Below are positions 9,464 through 15,679 of a stretch of 42,532 bases of DNA, in pieces. The notes under the pieces were generated by a model. The model was not told the DNA's origin. It saw nothing but the letters and a program-made list of their open reading frames with translations, and searched no databases. The stretch comes from Clostridia bacterium (GTDB taxonomy: Bacteria; Bacillota; Clostridia; Christensenellales; Aristaeellaceae): NCBI GenBank assembly GCA_017465155.1, contig JAFTWV010000023.1, forward strand, positions 1 to 42,532. The letters run 5' to 3'. The first letter of the stretch is position 1; each line of letters starts with the position of its first letter. A program made the translations under genes and the position numbers.

Positions 9464-9586
9464 TCAGCACATATAGCAGTGCTGGCAGTGCAGAGCATAA
9501 CTTTTAGCGGCGTGCGTGGACGGAATAAGTCGTACCAGCAGGCTAATTAGCACCTGTACTACCAGCAGCGCGAAGACAGCGTTCAT
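9464..9586 (-). CDS. ilv operon leader peptide (40 aa, Val/Leu/Ile-rich)
   Basis: The leader cistron starts at ATG 9586 with GGAG 7 bases upstream and ends at TGA 9464. Residues 4-18 read VFALLVVQVLISLLV. Thirteen of residues 4 to 21 are Val, Leu or Ile. Several use codons uncommon in the neighbouring genes (GTA four times, CTA once, ATT twice), while CTG, GTG and ATC dominate elsewhere here. After this cluster comes PSTHAAKSYALHCQHC and a short tail. The peptide is probably not functional as a protein. Its translation senses charged branched-chain tRNAs, and stalling in codons 4-21 would leave the downstream antiterminator segment (codons about 26-33) free. No T-box motif is visible in this leader. 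Confidence 0.88.
   Translation of the reverse strand: MNAVFALLVVQVLISLLVRLIPSTHAAKSYALHCQHCYMC
9489..9507 (-). promoter_or_regulatory. Antiterminator segment within the leader cistron
   Basis: On the minus strand this reads CTAAAAGTTATGCTCTGCA. The first ten bases are the exact complement of the terminator's arm and loop at 9363-9372, and the last five (CTGCA) pair with TGCAG at 9375-9379 after a small bulge. It overlaps leader codons about 26-33, just downstream of the Val/Leu/Ile cluster. A ribosome that finishes the leader would cover it and let the terminator form. A ribosome stalled in the cluster would leave it free to pair and prevent the terminator. The pairing is seen in the sequence. 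The mechanism follows classical amino acid operon attenuation and is inferred. Confidence 0.8.
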
Positions 9587-9646
9587 CGTTACTCTCCATC
9601 ATCAATCATGGAATCCCGCGGTGGGGAAACCGTTATGTTCGTGAAA

Positions 9647-9675
9647 ATTGTATCACAAGAAAATGGGCATGTCAA
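9647..9675 (-). promoter_or_regulatory. Sigma-A promoter of the ilv-leu operon
   Basis: Minus strand TTGACA (9675-9670), a 17-base spacer and TACAAT (9652-9647) preceded by TGA, giving an extended -10. The expected start is near 9640, about 50 bases before the leader peptide ATG. It lies back to back with the plus-strand tRNA promoter. Confidence 0.9.
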
Positions 9676-9766
9676 TTCCGACAATGTATTTCCCCTGTTC
9701 TTTCCGCCGTGGTAAAAAATGACCGGATGGATACTGCAAAGGGTGAAAATTCCCCGGGTGCGGCTC

Positions 9767-9795
9767 TTGCCAAATTGGACGGAGTATGCTATAAT
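9767..9795 (+). promoter_or_regulatory. Promoter of tRNA-Ser
   Basis: TTGCCA at 9767-9772, a 17-base spacer and a consensus TATAAT at 9790-9795. The TATAAT ends 12 bases before the mature tRNA 5' end at 9808, so the transcript needs little 5' trimming. Confidence 0.85.
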
Positions 9796-9807
9796 GCCAC
9801 TTGCTAT

Positions 9808-9893
9808 GGAGCGGTATCGAAGCGGTCATAACGGGGCTGACTCGAAATCAGTTTGTCTTCACGGACACGTGGGTTCGAATCCCACCCGCTCCG
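9808..9893 (+). tRNA. tRNA-Ser (anticodon CGA)
   Basis: This is an 86-nt class II tRNA. The acceptor stem is GGAGCGG paired with CCGCTCC, with discriminator G at 9893. The anticodon arm is CTGA-CTCGAAA-TCAG, giving anticodon CGA that reads UCG. There is a long variable arm (TTTGTC...GACAC) typical of serine tRNAs, and a T arm GTGGG-TTCGAAT-CCCAC. The 3' CCA is not encoded (the next bases are CAC), so it must be added by CCA transferase. Confidence 0.97.
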
Positions 9894-9899
9894 CACAAC

Positions 9900-9933
9900 G
9901 CCTGTCTGAGCATTGCTTGGACGGGCTTTTTTT
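9900..9933 (+). terminator. Terminator after tRNA-Ser
   Basis: A 7-bp stem GCCTGTC/GACGGGC with one G-U pair and a 13-base loop is followed by seven T residues. It lies 7 bases after the tRNA. It also lies only 37 bases before the next gene, for which no separate promoter is apparent. Confidence 0.85.
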
Positions 9934-9970
9934 GAACGTGCCCCCGATGTATATGATGGAGGCTTTGGCC

Positions 9971-11032
9971 ATGGAAAAGATCATCCGCCGGTTTTGTCTG
10001 GATGGTAATGCTGTCAGCTGCAGCAGGTACGGCAGCGGCCATATCAACACAACCTGCCTGCTGGAAACGGACCAGCAGCACCGATATATCCTGCAGAAGC
10101 TCAACACGCATGTCTTTGGCGATACGCAGGGGCTGATGGAAAACATCGCTGCGGTGACGGACTATCTGCGTCAGCTGACCCCGAGGCCCCGACGTGTGCT
10201 TACCATTGTGCCGACACTTGACGGCGGATTGTACCACGAGACAGACAAGGGCGAATGCTGGCGTGTGTTTGAGTTCATTGAAGGCGGCGTCTGCCTGGAG
10301 CAGGCGCGGAATGCAGAGGAATTCCGCCAGAGCGGCAGAGCCTTCGGGCAATTCCAGAAACAGCTGGCGGAGTTCCCCGTGGAGAGACTGAAGGAGACCA
10401 TCCCTCAGTTTCATGATACGCCGAATCGTTTCCGGCAGCTGCATGAGGCCATTGCAGCGGATAAAGCCGGCAGACTGGTGCAGGTGCAGCCTGAGGTTGA
10501 TGCGTATCTGGCCTGTGAAAAGGCGGCTGCCGAGCTTACCGACATGCAGCGCGCTGGTCTGCTGCCGCTGCGTGTGTGCCACAACGACGCCAAGCTCAGC
10601 AATGTCATTCTGGATGCTGAGACCCATGAACCCTTGTGCGTGATTGATCTGGATACGGTGATGCCGGGGCTGGCAGCATACGATTTCGGCGATTCGATCC
10701 GGTATGGTGCGTCGACAGCGGCGGAGGATGAGCCGGATCAAAGCCGGGTGGCATTGTCCATGACGCTGTACCGTGCGTATGCGGAGGGCTTCCTGAGCGC
10801 CTGTGCAGAGCGTCTGACAAAGGCGGAGATCGCATCGCTGCCCCTTGGCGCGAAGACTATCACGCTGGAAAACGGTGTGCGTTTCCTGACGGATTATCTC
10901 AATGGCGATGAGTATTATCAGATTAGCCGTTCCTCACAGAATCTTGATCGCTGCCGCACGCATCTGACGCTTGTGAGGGACATGGAGGCCAGATGGCAGG
11001 AGATGCAGGCCGCCGTCGCCCCCTGGCTGTGA
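9971..11032 (+). CDS. Aminoglycoside phosphotransferase-family kinase, NahK (N-acetylhexosamine 1-kinase)-like
   Basis: This is a 353-residue member of the APH/choline kinase fold. It has the catalytic loop VCHNDAKLSNVILD with Asp206, then VIDLDTVMPGLAAYDFGD with the metal-binding Asp around residue 227. These match the text I know from N-acetylhexosamine 1-kinases (LnpB/NahK), which phosphorylate GlcNAc or GalNAc at C1. The start at 9971 has GGAGG 8 bases upstream. A longer frame running back through the tRNA is an artefact. It precedes a glycosidase and an isomerase/oxidoreductase pair, which supports a sugar substrate. Members with other sugars or alcohols as substrate exist, so the substrate is inferred. 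Confidence 0.8.
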   Translation: MEKIIRRFCLDGNAVSCSRYGSGHINTTCLLETDQQHRYILQKLNTHVFGDTQGLMENIAAVTDYLRQLTPRPRRVLTIVPTLDGGLYHETDKGECWRVFEFIEGGVCLEQARNAEEFRQSGRAFGQFQKQLAEFPVERLKETIPQFHDTPNRFRQLHEAIAADKAGRLVQVQPEVDAYLACEKAAAELTDMQRAGLLPLRVCHNDAKLSNVILDAETHEPLCVIDLDTVMPGLAAYDFGDSIRYGASTAAEDEPDQSRVALSMTLYRAYAEGFLSACAERLTKAEIASLPLGAKTITLENGVRFLTDYLNGDEYYQISRSSQNLDRCRTHLTLVRDMEARWQEMQAAVAPWL

Positions 11033-11173
11033 AGCCGCGAAGGCAGAACTGCGGAATACGCTGCCGGATCAGCAGGAGATTTGCCGGTATGCAGCGAATA
11101 AATGTGACAGATTGACTTCGTATATACAGGGCTGCTGCGCAGACTGTACGTAATGAATGGAGGATGAACCTGA

Positions 11174-12223
11174 ATGGCTGGCATCGTTTTTGACAAGACC
11201 CGCGTGATGGCTGCAGTAGACGCGATTGCGGAACAGACCATGAATATGGACATGATGTGGGACTGGCCCTGCGGCGTGGCGTATTACGGCATGTGCGAGG
11301 TCTCCCGCGTGACGGGCAATGACAAGTACATCGAGATGGTCAAGGCTCGCGTGGATGAGTATATCGAGCTGGGTCTGCCCATCTGGACGGTCAACACCTG
11401 CTCCATGGGCCACTGCCTGCTGAGCCTGTACGAAAAGTACGGCGACGAAAAGTACAAGCAGATCGTGCTGTCCAAGCTGGACTACCTGTGCAACAAGGCC
11501 GAGCGCTTCGGCGACAGTGTGCTGCAGCATACCGTGTCTGCAAAGAACGACTTCCCGGAGCAGTGCTGGGCGGATACCCTCATGATGGGTGCTTACTTCA
11601 TGCTGCGCGCGGGCGTGATGTTCGGCGACGCGAAGCTGGTGGATGACGCCCTCAATCAATACTACTGGCATTTTGAGTACCTGCAGGATAAGAAGACCGG
11701 ATTGTGGTACCATGGCTACAATAACATCAACAAGGATCACATGTCCGGCTTCTACTGGGGCCGCGCGAACAGCTGGGCGGCCTATACCATGGCGCAGGTG
11801 GGCCGTGTGCTGCCCGAGTGCTATCTGTATCCCAAGTATATGGATATCGCTGGCTCCCTGACCGAGCATCTGGCAGCGCTCAAGCATCTGCAGACGGAAA
11901 ACGGTCTGTGGCGTACGATCCTTGACGATGAGGAGTCCTACGAGGAAGTCTCCGCCTCCTGCGCCATTGCAGCGGCCATGGTGACCAAGGGCAATCCGCT
12001 GCATCTGAAGTACATCAACAAGTCCGTCGAAGGCATTCTGGCCAACGTGAGCCCCGAGGGCCGCGTGCTGAATGTGTCCGGCGGTACGGCGGTCATGAAG
12101 GACCGCGACGGCTACCGCAATATTCCGCGCCGCTGGACGCAGGGCTGGGGCCAGGGCCTGGCGCTGGCATTCTTCGCCAAGGTGCTGGAGGCCGGCTCCC
12201 GCGCGGTGGACGGAGCACTGTAA
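11174..12223 (+). CDS. Glycoside hydrolase family 88/105-type (unsaturated glycuronyl hydrolase-like)
   Basis: This is a 349-residue (alpha/alpha)6-barrel protein of the YteR/YesR type. These cleave the terminal unsaturated uronic residue from oligosaccharides made by polysaccharide lyases. Visible features are MMWDWPCGVAYYGM near residues 27-40, CWADTLMMGAYFMLR with the presumed catalytic Asp134, GFYWGRANSWAAYTM around 195-209, and the C-terminal GWGQGLALAFFAKVLE. No signal peptide is present, so it acts on imported oligosaccharides. GGAGG lies about 10 bases before the ATG. I see no clear promoter in the 141-base gap upstream, which otherwise seems empty. Confidence 0.85.
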   Translation: MAGIVFDKTRVMAAVDAIAEQTMNMDMMWDWPCGVAYYGMCEVSRVTGNDKYIEMVKARVDEYIELGLPIWTVNTCSMGHCLLSLYEKYGDEKYKQIVLSKLDYLCNKAERFGDSVLQHTVSAKNDFPEQCWADTLMMGAYFMLRAGVMFGDAKLVDDALNQYYWHFEYLQDKKTGLWYHGYNNINKDHMSGFYWGRANSWAAYTMAQVGRVLPECYLYPKYMDIAGSLTEHLAALKHLQTENGLWRTILDDEESYEEVSASCAIAAAMVTKGNPLHLKYINKSVEGILANVSPEGRVLNVSGGTAVMKDRDGYRNIPRRWTQGWGQGLALAFFAKVLEAGSRAVDGAL

Positions 12224-12287
12224 GAAAGCAGGCTCGAACGGGGCTTGTGCTGCGTCGGCTTGCAGTTGAATGGAACGATAAATATCG

Positions 12288-12324
12288 AACCCCTCCGCAT
12301 GTTCATTCCTGCGGAGGGGTTTCT
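12288..12324 (+). terminator. Terminator between convergent genes
   Basis: A 12-bp perfect stem AACCCCTCCGCA/TGCGGAGGGGTT with a 10-base loop is followed by TTCTGTG on the plus strand. It lies 64 bases after the glycosidase gene and 12 bases beyond the end of the convergent minus-strand pseudogene. The T-run is short, so its efficiency is uncertain. Confidence 0.7.
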
Positions 12325-12333
12325 GTGTTGGGG

Positions 12334-12827
12334 TCATACCGGATTCGGCTGAAGCCGGAGACCGTGCACACTCTGCTTCAGCTCGCGAAGCAGGTGATTG
12401 GGCAGGTACATGGAGGGCGTCATTTTCAGCTGCAGTGCGCCGGACTGACTCAATAGCTCGGCAACGAACTGAGAGCAGAAGTAACGTCCCTTGCGCTGGA
12501 AAGGAATCCGGAAGAAGCAAAGTACTGCACCCAGCTTTGTATAGCTGTATTGTCCGCGGCGCCTGCGGAACCGTTCAATACGGCACGCCAGCTGTCGTAT
12601 ACGTTGTCGGGAACCTGCAGGCGGCAGGCGAGGCTTTTATGAACGCCGCGGCGGCGGTGCTTGGCCAGCGTTTCGGTGCAGAACCCCTTAAAGTTGAAGC
12701 TGTACATCGTTTCGCCGGATTCTTCCAGAGACAGAGAAATGTGAGTGTATCCGCCGCCGCCGAAGATGTAGAAAAGATTGGACAGCAGATCGGAGTATTT
12801 TGTCAGCACGATGGAGATGGTTTTCAT
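12334..12827 (-). pseudogene. Frameshifted permuted-papain-like (NlpC/P60/YiiX-type) protein
   Basis: The N-terminal part begins MKTISIVLTKYSDLLSNLFY at ATG 12827 (AAGGA 6-9 bases upstream). It includes GGGGYTHISLSLEES with a candidate catalytic His and continues to QVPDNVYD. From there the original frame runs into unrelated text and stops at 12450. A second frame continues as LACRIERFRRRRGQYSYTK, then GAVLCFFRIPFQRKG, then RYFCSQFVAELLSQSG with the likely catalytic Cys, and stops at TGA 12334. Adding one base near 12590-12596 would join the halves into a 164-residue protein. The text matches, from memory, a hypothetical family common in Clostridia. It has a consensus promoter. The frameshift may be a real mutation, programmed frameshifting or a sequencing/assembly error. 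Confidence 0.75.
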
Positions 12828-12951
12828 ATCGGTTCCTTTCATCTATAAGAATAATTCAGGCGGGGAGGCAGCAGCTGCGCAGGATACTGTTGACGATGGA
12901 AAAAAAGATATTAAATTCTCGGAACGGGTTTTGAAAACCTGAACAAAGGGT

Positions 12952-12980
12952 ATTATACAACTGAATACAAATCGTGTCAA
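12952..12980 (-). promoter_or_regulatory. Consensus sigma-A promoter for the frameshifted gene
   Basis: Minus strand TTGACA (12980-12975), a 17-base spacer and TATAAT (12957-12952) match the consensus exactly. It points to the frameshifted gene, giving a leader of about 120 bases. The gap 12828-13131 shows no other clear element. A weaker plus-strand TTGAAA-17-TATACA at 12931-12959 overlaps it. Confidence 0.85.
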
Positions 12981-13131
12981 CTATTCTTGCTCCAAAAGTG
13001 CTTTGAAGTGCGAAGGATTTGGAACGGAAGAAAAAATGACGATGACGGCGGTGCGGACAGGAGAATCGCTGCCGGGACGCGAACATAGTAGAATAACATC
13101 ATGTATGATACCATGGAGGAGGAAAAGTATT

Positions 13132-13980
13132 GTGGCGAAATACATTCTGTCCGCCTTTGCGGACGAAGCCAGCCCTATATTTGACGAGCAGCTGCAGATC
13201 CTGAAGGAGGAGGGTATATCCCTTGTGGAGCTCCGCGGCGCAGACGGCAAGAACTGCGCGGATCTTACGCTGGAAGAAGCGGCGATTCTCAAGAAAAAGC
13301 TGGATGCCGCAGGAATCGGCCTTTCTGCGCTGGGATCCCCCTTTGGGAAAGCCTCGCTGGGCGTCCCCTTTGACGAGCATCTGGCGAAATTCCGGCATGG
13401 TTTGGCGCTGTGCCGGGTGCTGGGCTGCAAGCGCATCCGTATGTTCAGCTTCTACCCGGCGCAGGGCGCATCTCCCGAGGATAGCCGCGCTGAGGTGCTG
13501 CGCCGTCTGGTCATCATGCTGGAGCTTGCGGAGGAAGCGGATGTGCAGCTTGTCCATGAAAACGAGAAGGGCATTTACGGCGATAATGCCGGCCGCAATG
13601 CGGATCTGCTTGACTGCTTTGACAGCCTTGGCTTTGCCTTTGATCCGGCGAATTTCATTCAGTGCGGCGTGAAGCCTTTGGAAGCTTACGAGGCATTGCA
13701 TGACCGCATCACCTACATGCACATCAAGGACGCTCTCATGGCGGACGGCGCGGTGGTCTGCGCAGGCCATGGCGACGGTGACGTGCCGGAGATCCTGCGC
13801 CGTCTGAACGCGGAGCGGCAGGACGAGATCATTCTGACCGTGGAGCCACATCTGACGGTGTTCAAAGGCCTTTCCCAGCTGCAGGACGAGGCGCTGAAGC
13901 ATCACGAAAGCTACCCGGACAGCCGGACTGCCTTCCATGCAGCAGTGGAAGCGCTCAAGGCAATTCTGACGACGATTTGA
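13132..13980 (+). CDS. Sugar phosphate isomerase/epimerase (xylose isomerase-like TIM barrel)
   Basis: This is a 282-residue AP-endonuclease-2/xylose isomerase-like TIM barrel. Metal-binding or catalytic residues sit in VHENEKGIYGDNAG (about 142-155), the FDPANFIQCG segment, YMHIKDALMADG and the late ILTVEPHL glutamate. The family includes hydroxypyruvate, inosose and tagatose-type isomerases and epimerases, and the substrate is not evident. I start at GTG 13132 because AGGAGG lies 9 bases upstream and the family N-terminus begins YILSAFADE. It is 9 bases from the following Gfo/Idh/MocA gene, and such pairs are common in sugar or inositol catabolic loci. Confidence 0.85.
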   Translation: MAKYILSAFADEASPIFDEQLQILKEEGISLVELRGADGKNCADLTLEEAAILKKKLDAAGIGLSALGSPFGKASLGVPFDEHLAKFRHGLALCRVLGCKRIRMFSFYPAQGASPEDSRAEVLRRLVIMLELAEEADVQLVHENEKGIYGDNAGRNADLLDCFDSLGFAFDPANFIQCGVKPLEAYEALHDRITYMHIKDALMADGAVVCAGHGDGDVPEILRRLNAERQDEIILTVEPHLTVFKGLSQLQDEALKHHESYPDSRTAFHAAVEALKAILTTI

Positions 13981-13989
13981 GGAGGAACT

Positions 13990-15156
13990 ATGCTGAAGCT
14001 TGGTATTATCGGCGCTGGCAACATTGGCTCGTCCCACGTGAACCGCGTGCTGGCGGGAGAATGCCCTAACGTCACTGTCACGGCTGTTGCCGACCGCAAG
14101 GAAAGCCGCCGCGCATGGGCAAAGGAACGTGTGCCGGAGGCAGCGATTTTCGCGGAGGGCAGCGAGCTGATTGCCAGCGGCGCCTGTGATGCGGTGCTCA
14201 TCGCCACGCCTCATTATCAACACCCGACGCTCTCTGCTGAGGCCTTCGAGCATGGCCTGCACGTGCTGTGCGAGAAGCCTGCAGGCGTGTATACCCTGCA
14301 GGTGCGGGAAATGAATGCCGCCGCAGACAGGCATCCGGAGCTGGTGTTCGGCATGATGTTCAACCAGCGTACCAACTGCGTTTACCGCAAGATGAAGGAA
14401 ATGATCGACGGCGGCGAGATCGGCCAAATCAAACGCATGAGCTGGATCGTGACCGACTGGTATCGCACGCAGTACTATTATGATTCCGGTGCATGGCGGG
14501 CCACGTGGGCTGGCGAGGGCGGCGGCGTGCTGCTGAACCAGTGCCCTCATCAGCTGGACCTGCTGCAGTGGCTGTGCGGCTTGCCTGCAAAGGTGCATGC
14601 TTTCTGCCATGAGGGAAAGTGGCACGATGTGGAGGTCGAGGATGATGTGACCGCCTATCTGGAATTCCCGGGCGGGGCGACGGGCGTATTCATCACCACC
14701 ACCGGCGACGCTCCCGGCACCAACCGCCTGGAGATCAGCGGTACAAAGGGAAAGCTGGTCTGCGAAGGTAATGTCCTGACCTTTGACAAGCTTGAAGTGG
14801 ATGAGCGCGAATGGTGCAGAACCTGTCAGGAGGGCTTCCGCAAGCCGGACAGTCAGCACATCGTGGTGGAAACAGACGGCCAGAACCAGCAGCATTCCGG
14901 TGTATTGAACGCCTTTGCTGCAGCCATTGAGAGCGGCGCGCCGCTGGTGGCGGACGGCCGAGAAGGGATCCACGGCCTGATGCTGTCCAATGCGATCCAC
15001 CTGTCCGCCTGGACAGGCGAGACCGTCACGCTGCCTATCGACGAGGAAAAGTTCCATGCGCTGCTGACCGAGCGCTGCAAGACCTCCCGCCATAAGGAAG
15101 AGACCGACGTGGTGATGGACACCTCCGGCAGCTACGGCAGCAAGGAAACAAAGTGA
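13990..15156 (+). CDS. Gfo/Idh/MocA-family NAD(P)-dependent oxidoreductase
   Basis: This is a 388-residue sugar or inositol dehydrogenase-type protein. The N-terminal Rossmann fold has GIIGAGNIGSSHVNRVL (residues 5-21). The catalytic-lysine motif is CEKPAGVY near residue 94. GGGVLLNQCPHQLDLLQWL around 178-196 carries the conserved His of the substrate domain. TTTGDAPGTNRLEISGTKG follows in the second half. GAGGAGG lies before the ATG. It is in an operon with the isomerase upstream and probably oxidises or reduces the same sugar-derived compound. The C-terminal tail past residue 370 is polar and looks disordered. Confidence 0.9.
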   Translation: MLKLGIIGAGNIGSSHVNRVLAGECPNVTVTAVADRKESRRAWAKERVPEAAIFAEGSELIASGACDAVLIATPHYQHPTLSAEAFEHGLHVLCEKPAGVYTLQVREMNAAADRHPELVFGMMFNQRTNCVYRKMKEMIDGGEIGQIKRMSWIVTDWYRTQYYYDSGAWRATWAGEGGGVLLNQCPHQLDLLQWLCGLPAKVHAFCHEGKWHDVEVEDDVTAYLEFPGGATGVFITTTGDAPGTNRLEISGTKGKLVCEGNVLTFDKLEVDEREWCRTCQEGFRKPDSQHIVVETDGQNQQHSGVLNAFAAAIESGAPLVADGREGIHGLMLSNAIHLSAWTGETVTLPIDEEKFHALLTERCKTSRHKEETDVVMDTSGSYGSKETK

Positions 15157-15161
15157 ATCCT

Positions 15162-15191
15162 GGGCTCTGCCTGTGATCGGGCAGGGCCCTT
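15162..15191 (+). terminator. Possible terminator after the oxidoreductase gene
   Basis: A 10-bp stem (GGGCTCTGCC with GGGCAGGGCCC, one G-U pair) and an 8-base loop sits 5 bases after the stop codon. Only two T residues follow, so intrinsic termination is uncertain. Confidence 0.45.
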
Positions 15192-15218
15192 CCGATGCGG
15201 CGGCGCAGGCGTCTTTGC

Positions 15219-15247
15219 TTGACGAACTGCATGAAAGACGATATAAT
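15219..15247 (+). promoter_or_regulatory. Promoter of the small membrane protein-secDF unit
   Basis: TTGACG (15219-15224), a 17-base spacer and a consensus TATAAT (15242-15247). Transcription would begin near 15254, about 33 bases before the small membrane protein gene, and probably continues into secD and secF. Confidence 0.88.
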
Positions 15248-15286
15248 ACCGCTATGTGCGCATGTTGACGCGGGGAGGTGAACGCT

Positions 15287-15625
15287 GTGGACAGGCTGTA
15301 TCAGCAGGTGCTTATGTGGGTGTTTGCGGCGTTCATAATCTGCGGATTGCGAGAGCTGATTGCTGGCCCGGAGGAGCGGGAGATATTGCCGAACCAGCCG
15401 CCGGCGGCTGCAGTGCTTACGGCGTATGTACCATCGTCACCGGTCCCGCAGCCTGATGTGCCGCCGACGCGGCAGCATGCCCGGCACGCGGTAATTCAGC
15501 AGCGTGAAGACGGCTGCCTGATGCGCAGGGAGGTTCTGCACGCGGGCAACGGATGGCCCATCACCGGGCGCAGCTATGTCCGCACGGTGTATACTGTGTG
15601 TCCGTTGGAGGATATGCCCGGTTAG
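15287..15625 (+). CDS. Small membrane-anchored protein upstream of secD
   Basis: I do not recognise this 112-residue protein. It has one hydrophobic segment at residues about 8-24 (VLMWVFAAFIICGLREL). A Pro/Ala-rich stretch with many prolines follows (PNQPPAAAVLTAYVP onward), then a polar C-terminal part with two cysteines. The predicted start GTG 15287 has GGGGAGG 7-8 bases upstream. An in-frame GTG nine bases earlier overlaps that site and is less likely. It follows a strong promoter and is 54 bases before secD. The position suggests a membrane-anchored accessory or cell-surface role, but no function can be assigned. Confidence 0.65.
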   Translation: MDRLYQQVLMWVFAAFIICGLRELIAGPEEREILPNQPPAAAVLTAYVPSSPVPQPDVPPTRQHARHAVIQQREDGCLMRREVLHAGNGWPITGRSYVRTVYTVCPLEDMPG

Positions 15626-15679
15626 GCTGCGGCAATGCGCTGCGTGACCCTATTGATAATATGAGAGGAAGCAACAGAA

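Noticed and set aside
9349-9640. T-box riboswitch for the ilv operon
   Set aside because: I looked for the conserved T-box antiterminator and specifier loop arrangement and did not find them. The leader peptide with its terminator pairing explains the region better.
9719-9970. N-terminal extension of the NahK-like kinase
   Set aside because: This part covers the tRNA promoter, tRNA-Ser and its terminator and cannot be protein coding; ATG 9971 has GGAGG 8 bases upstream.
12931-12959. Plus-strand promoter TTGAAA-17-TATACA for the isomerase-oxidoreductase operon
   Set aside because: It overlaps a perfect minus-strand promoter and may only be its mirror image. It lies about 170 bases from the gene, so I do not list it as a feature.
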